From: a virus
Virus record (IMG/VR): IMGVR_UViG_3300021378_001495
Location: 1 to 41,210 of that record
Direction: 5' to 3' (one strand)
DNA length: 41,210 nucleotides
The notes under the pieces are model-generated. The model saw only the letters and a list, made by a program, of their open reading frames with translations. It did not search any database and was not told the DNA's origin. The translations under genes were made by a program, and so were the position numbers. Shown one piece after another: positions 1-7,644 of the stretch (positions within the stretch are counted from its first letter, which is position 1; each line of letters starts with the position of its first letter).

Positions 1-2
1 AT

Positions 3-494
3 GAAGAATTACTAGAGGGGTTGCCCACCCAACGTAAAATAGAAATATTACAGGGCTTGGGTTGGGATATAGATCCAGTTCGGGTTGCTGATATTAAACA
101 ACAGTGGACTTTCGCACATATCCAAAACTATGTACAGCCTAATCCACGCCTTAAAACAAGGATAAAAGAACTAGGTGAACAGGGTTGGGACATGAGTGTA
201 TGTTCAAATGCTACTCAAAAATTCGTAAACACTTGCCTAGAAATACTGGAAATAAAAGATTTAATTAATTCAGGAATATATACAGCAACAGATAATTGGG
301 CAAAACCTGCAACAGATATGTGGCATACATGTGATCAGTTCTGGGGTAAACGTGGAGACATATGGATATATGAGGACTCACCGATAGGGATTTTAGGCGC
401 TACACAGTTTGCAAAAGAACGCCGTTGGGGTAAAACTAGAGTAATTAAAGTGGATAACAGTGGAGATCTACTTGACAAGCTGGCGGAAATATAA
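3..494 (+). CDS. HAD-superfamily phosphatase, 5' end cut by window
   Basis: The reading frame is open to the left edge, so the N-terminus is missing. No start is assigned: the TTG at 21 is in frame but has sense codons before it. Visible HAD motifs are motif II in VCSNA, the motif III lysine in KPATDMW and the acidic motif IV in YEDSPIGILGA. The nucleophile motif DxDxT should lie just upstream of the window. HAD proteins of this type remove phosphate from sugars or other small molecules. The following nucleotidyltransferase and GDPD-like genes suggest a phosphosugar substrate, which is inference. The last 20 bases overlap a perfect sigma70 promoter for the next gene. Confidence 0.75.
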   Translation, partial: EELLEGLPTQRKIEILQGLGWDIDPVRVADIKQQWTFAHIQNYVQPNPRLKTRIKELGEQGWDMSVCSNATQKFVNTCLEILEIKDLINSGIYTATDNWAKPATDMWHTCDQFWGKRGDIWIYEDSPIGILGATQFAKERRWGKTRVIKVDNSGDLLDKLAEI

Positions 495-500
495 TATAAT
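472..500 (+). promoter_or_regulatory. Perfect consensus sigma70 promoter
   Basis: TTGACA at 472-477, a 17-bp spacer and TATAAT at 495-500. The -35 box and spacer lie in the end of the HAD gene. The -10 box ends only 5 bp before the ATG at 506, so transcription should begin at or within a base or two of the start codon and give a leaderless or nearly leaderless mRNA. Confidence 0.75.
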
Positions 501-505
501 ACACT

Positions 506-1243
506 ATGATGGAATATAAATTAAAATTAATTATGCCCATGGCTGGTTTGGGAAGTCGCTTTACAAGTATCACACCCATACCCAAGCCACTAATTGATGT
601 GGCGGGCAAGCCTATGTTTGTGAGAGCAGTGGAAAGTATTCAATTAGAGTTTACTGATATGATATTTCTAGTTGCACGTGAACATGACATAGTTGATAAA
701 GTCCTGGAATATTATCCTGATGCCACAGTAATAGAAATACCCGAATTAACTGACGGCACAGCATCAACACTACAATATGCACGTGAACACTGGCAGGATG
801 GAAGCTCCGTCTTTATTAGTAATTGCGATCAACTAATAGACTATAATCCCACAGATTTCTATAATATTATGAATTCAGGTGTGGATGGAGCAATAGCAGT
901 ATTTCCTTGCCCTGAAAGAGATCCTAAATGGAGTTATGCACTATGTGATTCAGCAATGCAGGTAACTCGTGTAGCTGAAAAAGAAGCAATTAGTGACTGG
1001 GCAACAGTGGGATGGTATTATTTTAAAGATGGTCGTGCATTTGAAACAGCAGTGGATAGAATGAAACAGGCTGATGATCGTGTAAATGGAGAGTTTTATA
1101 CTTGTCCAAGTTATAATTATCTATTAGATGCACACATACAGGCATGGCCTGTAGATCGTATGCAGGGTATAGGCACACCGGAGGATTTAAATGAATTTCA
1201 TAGCACACAGGGGCAATTTAACTGGCCCGGGCAATCCCGATGA
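506..1243 (+). CDS. Sugar-phosphate nucleotidyltransferase (NTP_transferase family)
   Basis: A 245-residue protein beginning with the nucleotidyltransferase signature: MPMAGLGSRF (a G-x-G-x-R loop that binds the NTP) followed by PKPLIDVAGKPM. Later SNCDQLID matches the metal-binding Asp region of RmlA/GlmU-like enzymes. It would join a sugar-1-phosphate to a nucleotide to make an activated sugar. The length is that of the catalytic Rossmann domain alone, with no left-handed beta-helix. The start is ATG ATG at 506/509. No Shine-Dalgarno sits at the usual spacing, which fits the leaderless reading of the promoter at 472-500. The end overlaps the next gene by 53 bp. Confidence 0.8.
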   Translation: MMEYKLKLIMPMAGLGSRFTSITPIPKPLIDVAGKPMFVRAVESIQLEFTDMIFLVAREHDIVDKVLEYYPDATVIEIPELTDGTASTLQYAREHWQDGSSVFISNCDQLIDYNPTDFYNIMNSGVDGAIAVFPCPERDPKWSYALCDSAMQVTRVAEKEAISDWATVGWYYFKDGRAFETAVDRMKQADDRVNGEFYTCPSYNYLLDAHIQAWPVDRMQGIGTPEDLNEFHSTQGQFNWPGQSR

Positions 1244-1640
1244 GAATAAATTTGATTATTTAAATCATGCATTAAACTCAGCATGGGGTATAGAAGTAGA
1301 TATACAATCACATAATGATGTCCTATATCTGGGGCATGATGAACCACAGGAACAAGTGGGTCCTAAAGTAATTCGTTTATTACAAAAACATAATGTTTTT
1401 TGTCATGCAAAAGATGTTGAGAGTGTACGTCCACTCCTACAAATGGGAGTAGAAGTATTCTTTCATACAAAGGAAAAGTTTGTATTTACAAGCAAGGGAA
1501 TGATGTGGTGCTATCCAGGAGTGTATCCTCCTGATATTACTCGTGCAATATGGACAGATTTTCACTGGGCACCACTGAATGTCAATCAGAAACTACATTG
1601 TTTAGCAATATGTGGTGATGATCAGGATAAATACAAATAG
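1191..1640 (+). CDS. Glycerophosphodiester phosphodiesterase-like protein (short)
   Basis: A 149-residue protein whose start, MNFIAHRG, together with EVDIQ and YLGHDEP, matches the AHRG...E-x-D...HD catalytic pattern of the GDPD TIM-barrel family. These enzymes cleave glycerophosphodiesters to an alcohol and glycerol-3-phosphate. It is much shorter than typical enzymes (about 240-300 residues), so it is a minimal or truncated version. An AGGATTTAA stretch just before the ATG can act as ribosome binding site. It overlaps the nucleotidyltransferase by 53 bp in another frame, so the pair is probably translationally coupled. HAD, nucleotidyltransferase and GDPD-like protein form a small sugar/phosphodiester cassette. 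Confidence 0.7.
   Translation: MNFIAHRGNLTGPGNPDENKFDYLNHALNSAWGIEVDIQSHNDVLYLGHDEPQEQVGPKVIRLLQKHNVFCHAKDVESVRPLLQMGVEVFFHTKEKFVFTSKGMMWCYPGVYPPDITRAIWTDFHWAPLNVNQKLHCLAICGDDQDKYK
1626..1633 (+). promoter_or_regulatory. Candidate late-promoter box (GATAAATA)
   Basis: GATAAATA lies 38 bp before the start of the small gene at 1672, in the end of the GDPD-like gene. It resembles the T4 late promoter TATAAATA. The 8-mer is AT-rich and will occur often by chance, so position is the main support. Confidence 0.35.
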
Positions 1641-1671
1641 CAATAATTATATTGTCATAAGGAGAAATAAA

Positions 1672-1941
1672 ATGGCTTTTACACATACAAGCACATTAAC
1701 AACCAACAACGCTAATACATATGCTGATGTTGACGCATGGATCGCAGAGCATGGTCCTTGTGGCATCTATAACGATGACTATGTAAGTTCAGGAACTATG
1801 GTTCTTGAAGGTAATAATGCAGTTGTTAGAACACTAGTTTACGCTGATGAAGCAACAGCAGACACACATGCGGCCGCTTACGCAGACGACAAATCAGGTT
1901 ACGCATACACAGTATCAGACGCAAGCACAGCCACAAGCTAA
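1672..1941 (+). CDS. Small Ala/Thr-rich hypothetical protein
   Basis: An 89-residue protein starting at the ATG at 1672, chosen because AAGGAG stands 7 bases upstream; in-frame codons further upstream lack such a site. It is rich in Ala, Thr, Asp and Tyr, has no signal peptide or membrane segment, and ends in a Ser/Thr-rich tail. The family is not recognised. A late-like box 38 bp upstream and a strong ribosome binding site would fit a structural or abundant small phage protein, but that is inference. Confidence 0.6.
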   Translation: MAFTHTSTLTTNNANTYADVDAWIAEHGPCGIYNDDYVSSGTMVLEGNNAVVRTLVYADEATADTHAAAYADDKSGYAYTVSDASTATS

Positions 1942-1988
1942 TCTTAAATTAGATTATATTGTAAGTCCAGTTCGGAGAAACAAAATAT

Positions 1989-3497
1989 ATGATTAATTGG
2001 GGAATTTCAGCTAATAGCCATGACGCAAGTATCGCAGTTGTAGAAAATAATACAATTAAATATGCGGCCCATTCAGAGCGTTCAAGTGGCATTAAGAACG
2101 ACAAACATTTAAATCAAACAATTATTAATGAGGCAATGGAATTCGGTAATCCAGATAATATAATCTGGTATGAGAGCCATTGGCTTAAACGTATGCGACA
2201 GTTACGTGCTGGACAATATAAAACAGCATTTACTAAACCATTCCCACGTCACACCCTAGCTGATTTTGGCTTATTAGTTGACGAACCATATGCTGAAATA
2301 ATGAATTGGAACGCTAGTAGATATAGCAGTGTGAAACATCATCATGCACATGCCGCCGCAGGATATTATACAAGTCCTTATAGAAATGCGGCCGTATTAG
2401 TTGTAGACAGTATTGGAGAGTTTGAAACTCTCACCATCTGGGAAGGCCAAGGCAGGCATCTTAAACAAGTGTATTCGCAGGGATACCCACATAGTTTAGG
2501 CTTGTGGTATAGTGCAATGACTCAGCGTATAGGACTAAAGCCTAATGAGGATGAATATATCCTAATGGGTATGGCGGCATGTGGTGATCCAGACAAATAT
2601 GCTGATTTAATATACAATGACTTCTTTACAACAGGTAAGAAGTATGTTACATTTAAGGACAACCTACATCGCGGATGTATGTGGTGGAGGCCAGAGTTAA
2701 ATAGTATACAAGACATAGCGGATATAGCCGCAGGAACACAGAGGGTATATGAGAAAATCTTTTCTACACTTATACAAAAAGCACAGTCTTTGGTTAGCTC
2801 TAAGAATTTGGTGCTTGGAGGCGGGTGTGCTCTTAATTGTGTGGCTAACAGTATAGCCCATGAAGCATATGATGGTAATGTATGGATCGTTCCTAACCCA
2901 GGTGATGCGGGTAATAGTTTAGGTGCCATACTAGCTAGACAAAAAGACTTTATTAAATGGACTGGACCTTACTTGGGACATAATATTCCAGGTAAATATC
3001 CAATTAAAAGTTTATTAAATGAATTACATTTAAACGGCATAGTAGGAGTAGCCAATGGTAGGGCGGAGTTCGGACCACGGGCCCTGGGTAACAGAAGCCT
3101 ACTAGCAGATCCAAGAGGTGGCGAAACAAAAGACAGAGTCAACGCAGTTAAGCGTAGGCAGGAATTCCGCCCATTTGCTCCCATGATATTAGAACAATAT
3201 GCAGGTGAATACTTTGATGGACCTGTTGGTCCTTATATGCAGTTCGTAAGCACATGTAAACGTCCTGATCTGTTTCCTGCTATTGTGCATTTGGATAACA
3301 CAAGTCGTGTACAAACAGTAAACAAAGAACAACACCCTGGACTTCACAGTCTTTTAACAAAATGGTTTAAAGCAACAGGCTGTCCAATGTTACTTAATAC
3401 GTCACTAAATATTAAAGGGAAGCCTATGGTGGACACAATAGGTGATGCTAAAAAATGGGAACAAACATACAAAATTAAAGTATGTACGGAGGATTAA
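1989..3497 (+). CDS. Carbamoyltransferase (NodU/CmcH family)
   Basis: A 502-residue protein with the full family layout. The N-terminal Kae1/HypF-like ATPase fold begins INWGISANSHDASIAVVE and has the metal-binding KHHHAHAAAGYY and LVVDSIGE. The C-terminal carbamoyl-transfer domain contains GRAEFGPRALGNRSLLADPR, EFRPFAPMIL and LLNTSLNIKGKP. Known members use carbamoyl phosphate and ATP to carbamoylate a hydroxyl on antibiotics, Nod factors or sugars. CGGAGA precedes the ATG. It abuts the radical SAM gene with no spacer. Carbamoyltransferases of this family are known in T4-like marine phages. The substrate here is unknown; a glycan or modified nucleotide is possible. Confidence 0.92.
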   Translation: MINWGISANSHDASIAVVENNTIKYAAHSERSSGIKNDKHLNQTIINEAMEFGNPDNIIWYESHWLKRMRQLRAGQYKTAFTKPFPRHTLADFGLLVDEPYAEIMNWNASRYSSVKHHHAHAAAGYYTSPYRNAAVLVVDSIGEFETLTIWEGQGRHLKQVYSQGYPHSLGLWYSAMTQRIGLKPNEDEYILMGMAACGDPDKYADLIYNDFFTTGKKYVTFKDNLHRGCMWWRPELNSIQDIADIAAGTQRVYEKIFSTLIQKAQSLVSSKNLVLGGGCALNCVANSIAHEAYDGNVWIVPNPGDAGNSLGAILARQKDFIKWTGPYLGHNIPGKYPIKSLLNELHLNGIVGVANGRAEFGPRALGNRSLLADPRGGETKDRVNAVKRRQEFRPFAPMILEQYAGEYFDGPVGPYMQFVSTCKRPDLFPAIVHLDNTSRVQTVNKEQHPGLHSLLTKWFKATGCPMLLNTSLNIKGKPMVDTIGDAKKWEQTYKIKVCTED

Positions 3498-4433
3498 TTG
3501 AATTACTTTGAACAAGAAGCACACGAAAATACCTTTAGTAATATTGTGGTTGATTTAACACACAGATGTAATATGGAATGTGCCAACTGTTATATCCCAA
3601 ATAGAGATGTTCCTGACTTGGATAAACATAAATTAAATGATTTTTTAAGTAAATTACCATCACGTACATATATTAGATTAATTGGTGCAGAGCCAACCAT
3701 GCGTGAGGATTTACCAGAGATAATTAGGATGGTCAAGAAGCATGGACACAGACCAAGTTTAACTACTAATGGATTAAAACTTGCTCAACATGCATATGTA
3801 AAAGAGTTAAAGAAGACAGGACTTAGATTATTACTCCATAGTATGAACGGTGCTGATAGCGATGAAGCCTACAAAGCCTTAGACAATGGCAAGTGGGCAA
3901 AAGTTAAAGTCCGTGCTCTTGATAACATCTTTGCAGAGAGGTTGCCTATTAATACAGGAACAATTATTGCTCGTGGAGTAAATGAATTTGTTTTTAAAAG
4001 ACAGGTAGAACTATTTGCAGAACGTGCTGAACTAAGTGGTATTAATTTTGATACCACAGCACCATATAGTAGAATAACTCCAGTGCTACGAATTAAATCA
4101 GTTGGAAGCATTGGTCGTTATATGGAAGGCAAAGCATACGGAATAAATGAATTAATTAAAATGGCAGAAGAACAGTTGGGAATTAAACCAGAGGATATGA
4201 TTAGAACAAGTGCAGGCGTAGTAAAAGCAGGACCACAATCAGGTGAGGCTCTTACAAGTTATATGTTTCCATATAAAACAAAAGCAGGCACAGTATTAAT
4301 TAGATTAATTGACTGGCAAGTAGATGACGAAGGCGTTATAGATCATGACAATCCTAATCGTGGCAGACTAACTGAGAACTTTAAAGTTGCACCATTTTTT
4401 GAGCATGTGAAACAGAATGAATACGGTTACTAG
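3498..4433 (+). CDS. Radical SAM enzyme
   Basis: A 311-residue protein with the radical SAM [4Fe-4S] motif CNMECANC (C24, C28, C31), a SAM-binding stretch IRLIGAEPTMR in place of the usual GGEP, and LTTNGLKL. It resembles MoaA-like enzymes in order. The C-terminal part lacks a clear cysteine cluster, so a SPASM domain is not evident. It starts with TTG directly after the TAA of the carbamoyltransferase; ACGGAGGA at 3486-3493 places the ribosome there. The end overlaps the next gene by 17 bp. Target unknown; its neighbours (carbamoyltransferase, oxygenases) suggest modification of a common small molecule, glycan or base. Confidence 0.88.
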   Translation: MNYFEQEAHENTFSNIVVDLTHRCNMECANCYIPNRDVPDLDKHKLNDFLSKLPSRTYIRLIGAEPTMREDLPEIIRMVKKHGHRPSLTTNGLKLAQHAYVKELKKTGLRLLLHSMNGADSDEAYKALDNGKWAKVKVRALDNIFAERLPINTGTIIARGVNEFVFKRQVELFAERAELSGINFDTTAPYSRITPVLRIKSVGSIGRYMEGKAYGINELIKMAEEQLGIKPEDMIRTSAGVVKAGPQSGEALTSYMFPYKTKAGTVLIRLIDWQVDDEGVIDHDNPNRGRLTENFKVAPFFEHVKQNEYGY

Positions 4434-4941
4434 TGAATCAATAGAATATAATAAGTATATTGATCTCATCAGGGAGATGACTCAAACAATACCTGATGAT
4501 AAGTTAAGAGAGAACTACAGGTTTGATACTCTAAAGTTAGAAGAGTGGATAGCAGTATCCTATTATGACGGAGGCTTCAGCAGTATAGCATGGCGTCCTA
4601 TATGGGGAAATAATTGTAGAATATTAAATCGTTTTTATAAAAAGCCTGAAGCAAGGTTTGAGAATAAAAAACGTAGAGTTTCAGATGTAACTCTAAATAT
4701 GATAGAGCAACAGTTAGCAGTTGCTAAAGACTTGGGTTTTGATTGTGCTTTTATGAGCAGAGAAACAAGACATCAAGCATTTAATCATTATAAAAAACAT
4801 CTGCCACAGACGTGGACCACACCAGATGAAAAGTATCTAATGTGGAAACAGAATACTACAGTGTATCAAAATATTATGTGGACACCGGTAAATAGTAGTA
4901 TACTTACAATGGAGAGAGAAGATGGCAGTTACGGTCAGTAA
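4417..4941 (+). CDS. Hypothetical protein in tailoring operon (possible N-acyltransferase fold)
   Basis: A 174-residue soluble protein that overlaps both neighbours (17 and 20 bp), so it belongs to the same translationally coupled operon. Segments such as EWIAVSYYDGGFSSIAWRPI and the helix MIEQQLAVAKDLGFDCAFMS recall the strand-helix rhythm of GNAT-type acyltransferases, but no acetyl-CoA loop is clear. Function is not assigned. Confidence 0.65.
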   Translation: MNTVTSESIEYNKYIDLIREMTQTIPDDKLRENYRFDTLKLEEWIAVSYYDGGFSSIAWRPIWGNNCRILNRFYKKPEARFENKKRRVSDVTLNMIEQQLAVAKDLGFDCAFMSRETRHQAFNHYKKHLPQTWTTPDEKYLMWKQNTTVYQNIMWTPVNSSILTMEREDGSYGQ

Positions 4942-5734
4942 TACAAATGCTCCAGAAATAAGAGAACTGTTAGGTGATAACCGCACAGTCATTATTAGGA
5001 GAGGTTCAGCCTGGGAACCAGAAGAACTTATTGAGTTCTACAAAGAACTAGGCAACGTAATACAACAGAACGATAAAGTTACAGGCACAGTAGCCACGGG
5101 CGAACTTGTTAAAGTACGTCAGAACGGTTTGTTCGCTGGTAAAGAAGATGGCGAACTAGAATGGCACAGTGCTGGTATGAATAGATCAATCCATGATGAT
5201 ATTGTTGCAATGTATATGCACCAACCCGCAGAGGAAGGTGGTGATACTTATTTTACAGATCATCAGACTGCCTGGGATGATTTAGATGACGATACAAAAG
5301 ACTTATGTCGTGACTTAAAGTCTAAAACACCAACTTACAATGATCGCATGAAGTTGGATCGTATGGGCATTTACAAAAATGTCTTTAGTGATGAACAAAC
5401 TATGATGGAGTTCAGAGATATTAATGGCAACACTAGTTTTGAATCACAAGTACCTAGGAAAGACCTAGTAACCAAGCACCCTATTAATGGTAAAGAAGGA
5501 TTGTATTATCCATGGACAATAATTAGAGGCTTTTCAGGTAGACAAATGGATAAAGATGCACAGCATGATCTTTATTTTAAATTAAAGGAACATACATTGC
5601 AGGAAAAATATATTTACAGCCACAAGTGGGAACAAGGTGATGTTGTACTAAGTGATCAACATCATAGTTTACATAGGCGTGATGCATATACTGGTGACAG
5701 AGAACTATGGAGGGCTGGTATATGTTTGAAATAG
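4922..5734 (+). CDS. TauD/TfdA-family Fe(II)/2-oxoglutarate enzyme with HxA motif
   Basis: A 270-residue protein aligning with the TauD/TfdA fold: ELEWHSAGMN, then EEGGDTYFTDHQTAWDDL, distal histidine H251 in SLHRRDA, and the 2OG-binding arginine R264 in ELWRAG. The usual iron ligands are H-x-D...H. Here the first pair is H82-S-A84, with Ala (codon GCT) where Asp is expected. Loss of that carboxylate is the hallmark of non-haem iron halogenases such as SyrB2, where chloride takes the open site. An inactive enzyme, an alternative ligand or a base error (GAT to GCT is one base) remain possible. It overlaps the next oxygenase by 13 bp. Confidence 0.85.
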   Translation: MAVTVSNTNAPEIRELLGDNRTVIIRRGSAWEPEELIEFYKELGNVIQQNDKVTGTVATGELVKVRQNGLFAGKEDGELEWHSAGMNRSIHDDIVAMYMHQPAEEGGDTYFTDHQTAWDDLDDDTKDLCRDLKSKTPTYNDRMKLDRMGIYKNVFSDEQTMMEFRDINGNTSFESQVPRKDLVTKHPINGKEGLYYPWTIIRGFSGRQMDKDAQHDLYFKLKEHTLQEKYIYSHKWEQGDVVLSDQHHSLHRRDAYTGDRELWRAGICLK

Positions 5735-6450
5735 AATACAGTGATATAGAACACAGTGACCTTAACAAGTTAGTTCTAGAGAATGGATTAGTTGTTGTAC
5801 GTAATGCAGACTTAGACATGCCAGGCTTTGAGGGTATTGCAAACAGTTTAGGTAGACTACTTAAAACTAATCTACACGCAATTAATGAGAGTAGAAACAT
5901 TCAGGAACTTAGTAACAATGAACTACTGAGAGATGGTGATGTTGACTGGCATAACGATTGGAGTTATGGCAGGGGTAACTATTATGGCACAATGTTATAC
6001 AATGTTAAAAATGCACACCTAAGTGAAACATGGTTTGTAGACACAAGCAAGGTTCCAAACTGGTTAAAAGAAGAGTATAAAGAGTGTGTAGGATATTATT
6101 GGTTACCACAGTTTGATGGTGAAGTACAAGCATTTGGTACTGACAGTGAGATACGCAAATGTTTTACTGAGAAGCAGTTAAAAGTATTACAGAAATATGT
6201 ACAGGAAAGACCATTTATACAAAATCACTTTAAAACAGAAGAGGAACTTCTATATTGTAGTCTAGGAACTCTACAACGTATGGATAACGATAGAGAAGTA
6301 GATACCTTTAGAAAGTATTGTGATGAGAACAATTACAAACACAAGTGGAAAGAAGGCGATATACTTTTGTGGGATAATCTAAAAATGATTCACAAACGTT
6401 TTGCCTTTGCTGGAGATAGGATGCTATGGCGAACACAGTTTTCAATATAG
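5722..6450 (+). CDS. TauD/TfdA-family Fe(II)/2-oxoglutarate dioxygenase
   Basis: A 242-residue oxygenase with an intact facial triad: H77-N-D79 in VDWHNDWSYG, distal H224 in MIHKRFAFAG, and R237 in MLWRTQF for 2-oxoglutarate. The start is the ATG at 5722: GGAGG at 5709-5713 lies 8 bases upstream, whereas the in-frame ATG at 5707 contains that site. It follows the HxA enzyme with a 13-bp overlap and resembles it in the C-terminal pattern (HKR or HRR, then DR-x-LWR), so the two may be old duplicates, one hydroxylase-like and one altered. Confidence 0.87.
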   Translation: MFEIEYSDIEHSDLNKLVLENGLVVVRNADLDMPGFEGIANSLGRLLKTNLHAINESRNIQELSNNELLRDGDVDWHNDWSYGRGNYYGTMLYNVKNAHLSETWFVDTSKVPNWLKEEYKECVGYYWLPQFDGEVQAFGTDSEIRKCFTEKQLKVLQKYVQERPFIQNHFKTEEELLYCSLGTLQRMDNDREVDTFRKYCDENNYKHKWKEGDILLWDNLKMIHKRFAFAGDRMLWRTQFSI

Positions 6451-6869
6451 CTGTCATAAGTTTTCCTAGAACTTGTAGCAAAACTCTTGCTCAACATTAC
6501 GGAAAGTTATATAACAGACCAGTTGCTGAAGGTAGCTTACATGATCCAGAATATATGGCTAGTGATTGTTTTAATCCTAGTCTAGTATTTGATGAAACAC
6601 ATGTATTACATGGACACTGGCATAGTTTATATAAACTAGAACCAGATGTACTTGCCCACCTAAGAGAACATTACAAGATCGTAACATCATATAGGAAAGA
6701 AGAACTAGTCAGAGAGAGTGTTCTAAAAATTACTGGCTACAGAAATGCATTTAATAATGCAATGGATCTTACAATCCCAGCCAGAAAAGAATGGGACATC
6801 TGGAAACAATACGTAATTGAAGGTGATAACATTGAAACAGTTAAAAGTATACCAGCCGGCTATTGCTAG
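6426..6869 (+). CDS. Small sulfotransferase-like P-loop protein
   Basis: A 147-residue protein with an N-terminal strand-loop, AVISFPRTCSKTLAQHYG, resembling the 5'-phosphosulfate loop of sulfotransferases (SFPRTGSTxL) with Cys and Lys changes. SYRKEELVRESVLK is like the 3'-phosphate-binding Arg/Ser region. It is about half the length of ordinary sulfotransferases, so it is either a minimal form or a relative of other function. The start overlaps the oxygenase by 25 bp and GGAGAT lies 10 bases before the ATG. Confidence 0.55.
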   Translation: MANTVFNIAVISFPRTCSKTLAQHYGKLYNRPVAEGSLHDPEYMASDCFNPSLVFDETHVLHGHWHSLYKLEPDVLAHLREHYKIVTSYRKEELVRESVLKITGYRNAFNNAMDLTIPARKEWDIWKQYVIEGDNIETVKSIPAGYC

Positions 6870-6870
6870 T

Positions 6871-7362
6871 ATGAAATGGTTTGCTATAGACGTCAAGTTA
6901 AAGCAAGAAGATATAGACTGGGCATTTAATATTGGTGACAACATAACAGAACCTGCTTGGACTATCAGACCATACAAACTAAACGAACAAGAGATGGAAA
7001 GGATTGCTTATCTAAATGAACAGATAGGCACAGTGCCTGCATATGCGGCCATCATTATGGTTCCAGCAAATAGTATATGTAAAACACACGTAGATGATAA
7101 AGCAGATGCTCAGGGAGTAAGGCAGAGGATTACAGCAATAAATATACCTATAAGAGTACACGAAACATCTGTATTTCAATACATGGAAGACGAAGAGCCA
7201 GTTGAAACACTGAGCTTAACAGAAGCAAAGTGTTGGAGAGTGGATATACCTCATAGAATAGACAATAACAATAGTCCATATAATAGAGTTGTGTTAAGTT
7301 TATCCTATGTAGAAACTGTAGAGGAAATACGCAAGGAGTATAATAATGGCAAAAGAAGATAA
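6871..7362 (+). CDS. Aspartyl/asparaginyl beta-hydroxylase-like 2OG oxygenase
   Basis: A 163-residue protein of double-stranded beta-helix type: H73-V-D75 in CKTHVDDKAD, INIPIRVH, distal H128 in WRVDIPHRIDN, and R139 in NRVVLSLSY. This spacing matches the Asp/Asn beta-hydroxylase-like phage oxygenases rather than TauD. The ATG at 6871 is chosen over an in-frame TTG at 6817, which would overlap the previous gene by 53 bp. It is the third iron oxygenase in 2.5 kb, from a second subfamily, so the cluster probably acts in several oxidation steps. Confidence 0.78.
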   Translation: MKWFAIDVKLKQEDIDWAFNIGDNITEPAWTIRPYKLNEQEMERIAYLNEQIGTVPAYAAIIMVPANSICKTHVDDKADAQGVRQRITAINIPIRVHETSVFQYMEDEEPVETLSLTEAKCWRVDIPHRIDNNNSPYNRVVLSLSYVETVEEIRKEYNNGKRR

Positions 7363-7540
7363 CACAGGTAAAATGGAAGTATCAGTCCGCATCTTAGGCA
7401 ACGAGTTAGTTGCACTAAAGATGATTGTAGACGACTTCAAAGTTAAATGGTTAATATACGGAGTGATTACAATCGTGGCACTAGGTTGGGCCGCAAGTAG
7501 TTTTGGTCCAGAACTATTTAAAATGGTAGGCGGTGCGTAA
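7346..7540 (+). CDS. Small single-pass membrane protein
   Basis: 64 residues: a charged N-terminal half followed by one hydrophobic segment, WLIYGVITIVALGWAASSF, and a short tail. AAGGAG stands 7 bases before the ATG. It overlaps the gene before by 17 bp and shares one base with the next start (TAATG). Role unknown; holin-accessory or membrane-anchoring functions cannot be told apart by sequence. Confidence 0.7.
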   Translation: MAKEDNTGKMEVSVRILGNELVALKMIVDDFKVKWLIYGVITIVALGWAASSFGPELFKMVGGA

Positions 7541-7644
7541 TGTTTAAATGGATTAAAAATCTAATTGCAGATTGGAAATACAAACGCAAACTAAAAGCAA
7601 AGATGAAAAAGTTAAAAGAGGAAGATCCTTTTATATATGACTAA
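7540..7644 (+). CDS. 34-residue basic amphipathic peptide
   Basis: Starts at the ATG that overlaps the preceding TAA. It begins MFKWIKNLIADWKYKRKLKA and then has KMKKLKEED, a strongly basic amphipathic helix with Trp residues, and ends DPFIYD. The next gene starts inside its last codons. Conserved-looking coupling on both sides supports a real gene. A membrane- or nucleic-acid-binding helix is likely from composition only. Confidence 0.6.
   Translation: MFKWIKNLIADWKYKRKLKAKMKKLKEEDPFIYD

Noticed and set aside
1612-1671. N-terminal extension of the small protein at 1672
   Set aside because: The upstream 20 codons overlap the GDPD-like gene and precede a clear AAGGAG site placed for the ATG at 1672.
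3498-4433. Reading this radical SAM gene as QueE
   Set aside because: It lacks the FYSxQGEG start, has 311 residues where QueE has about 210-230, and sits in the carbamoyltransferase operon. A better QueE start is at 41167.
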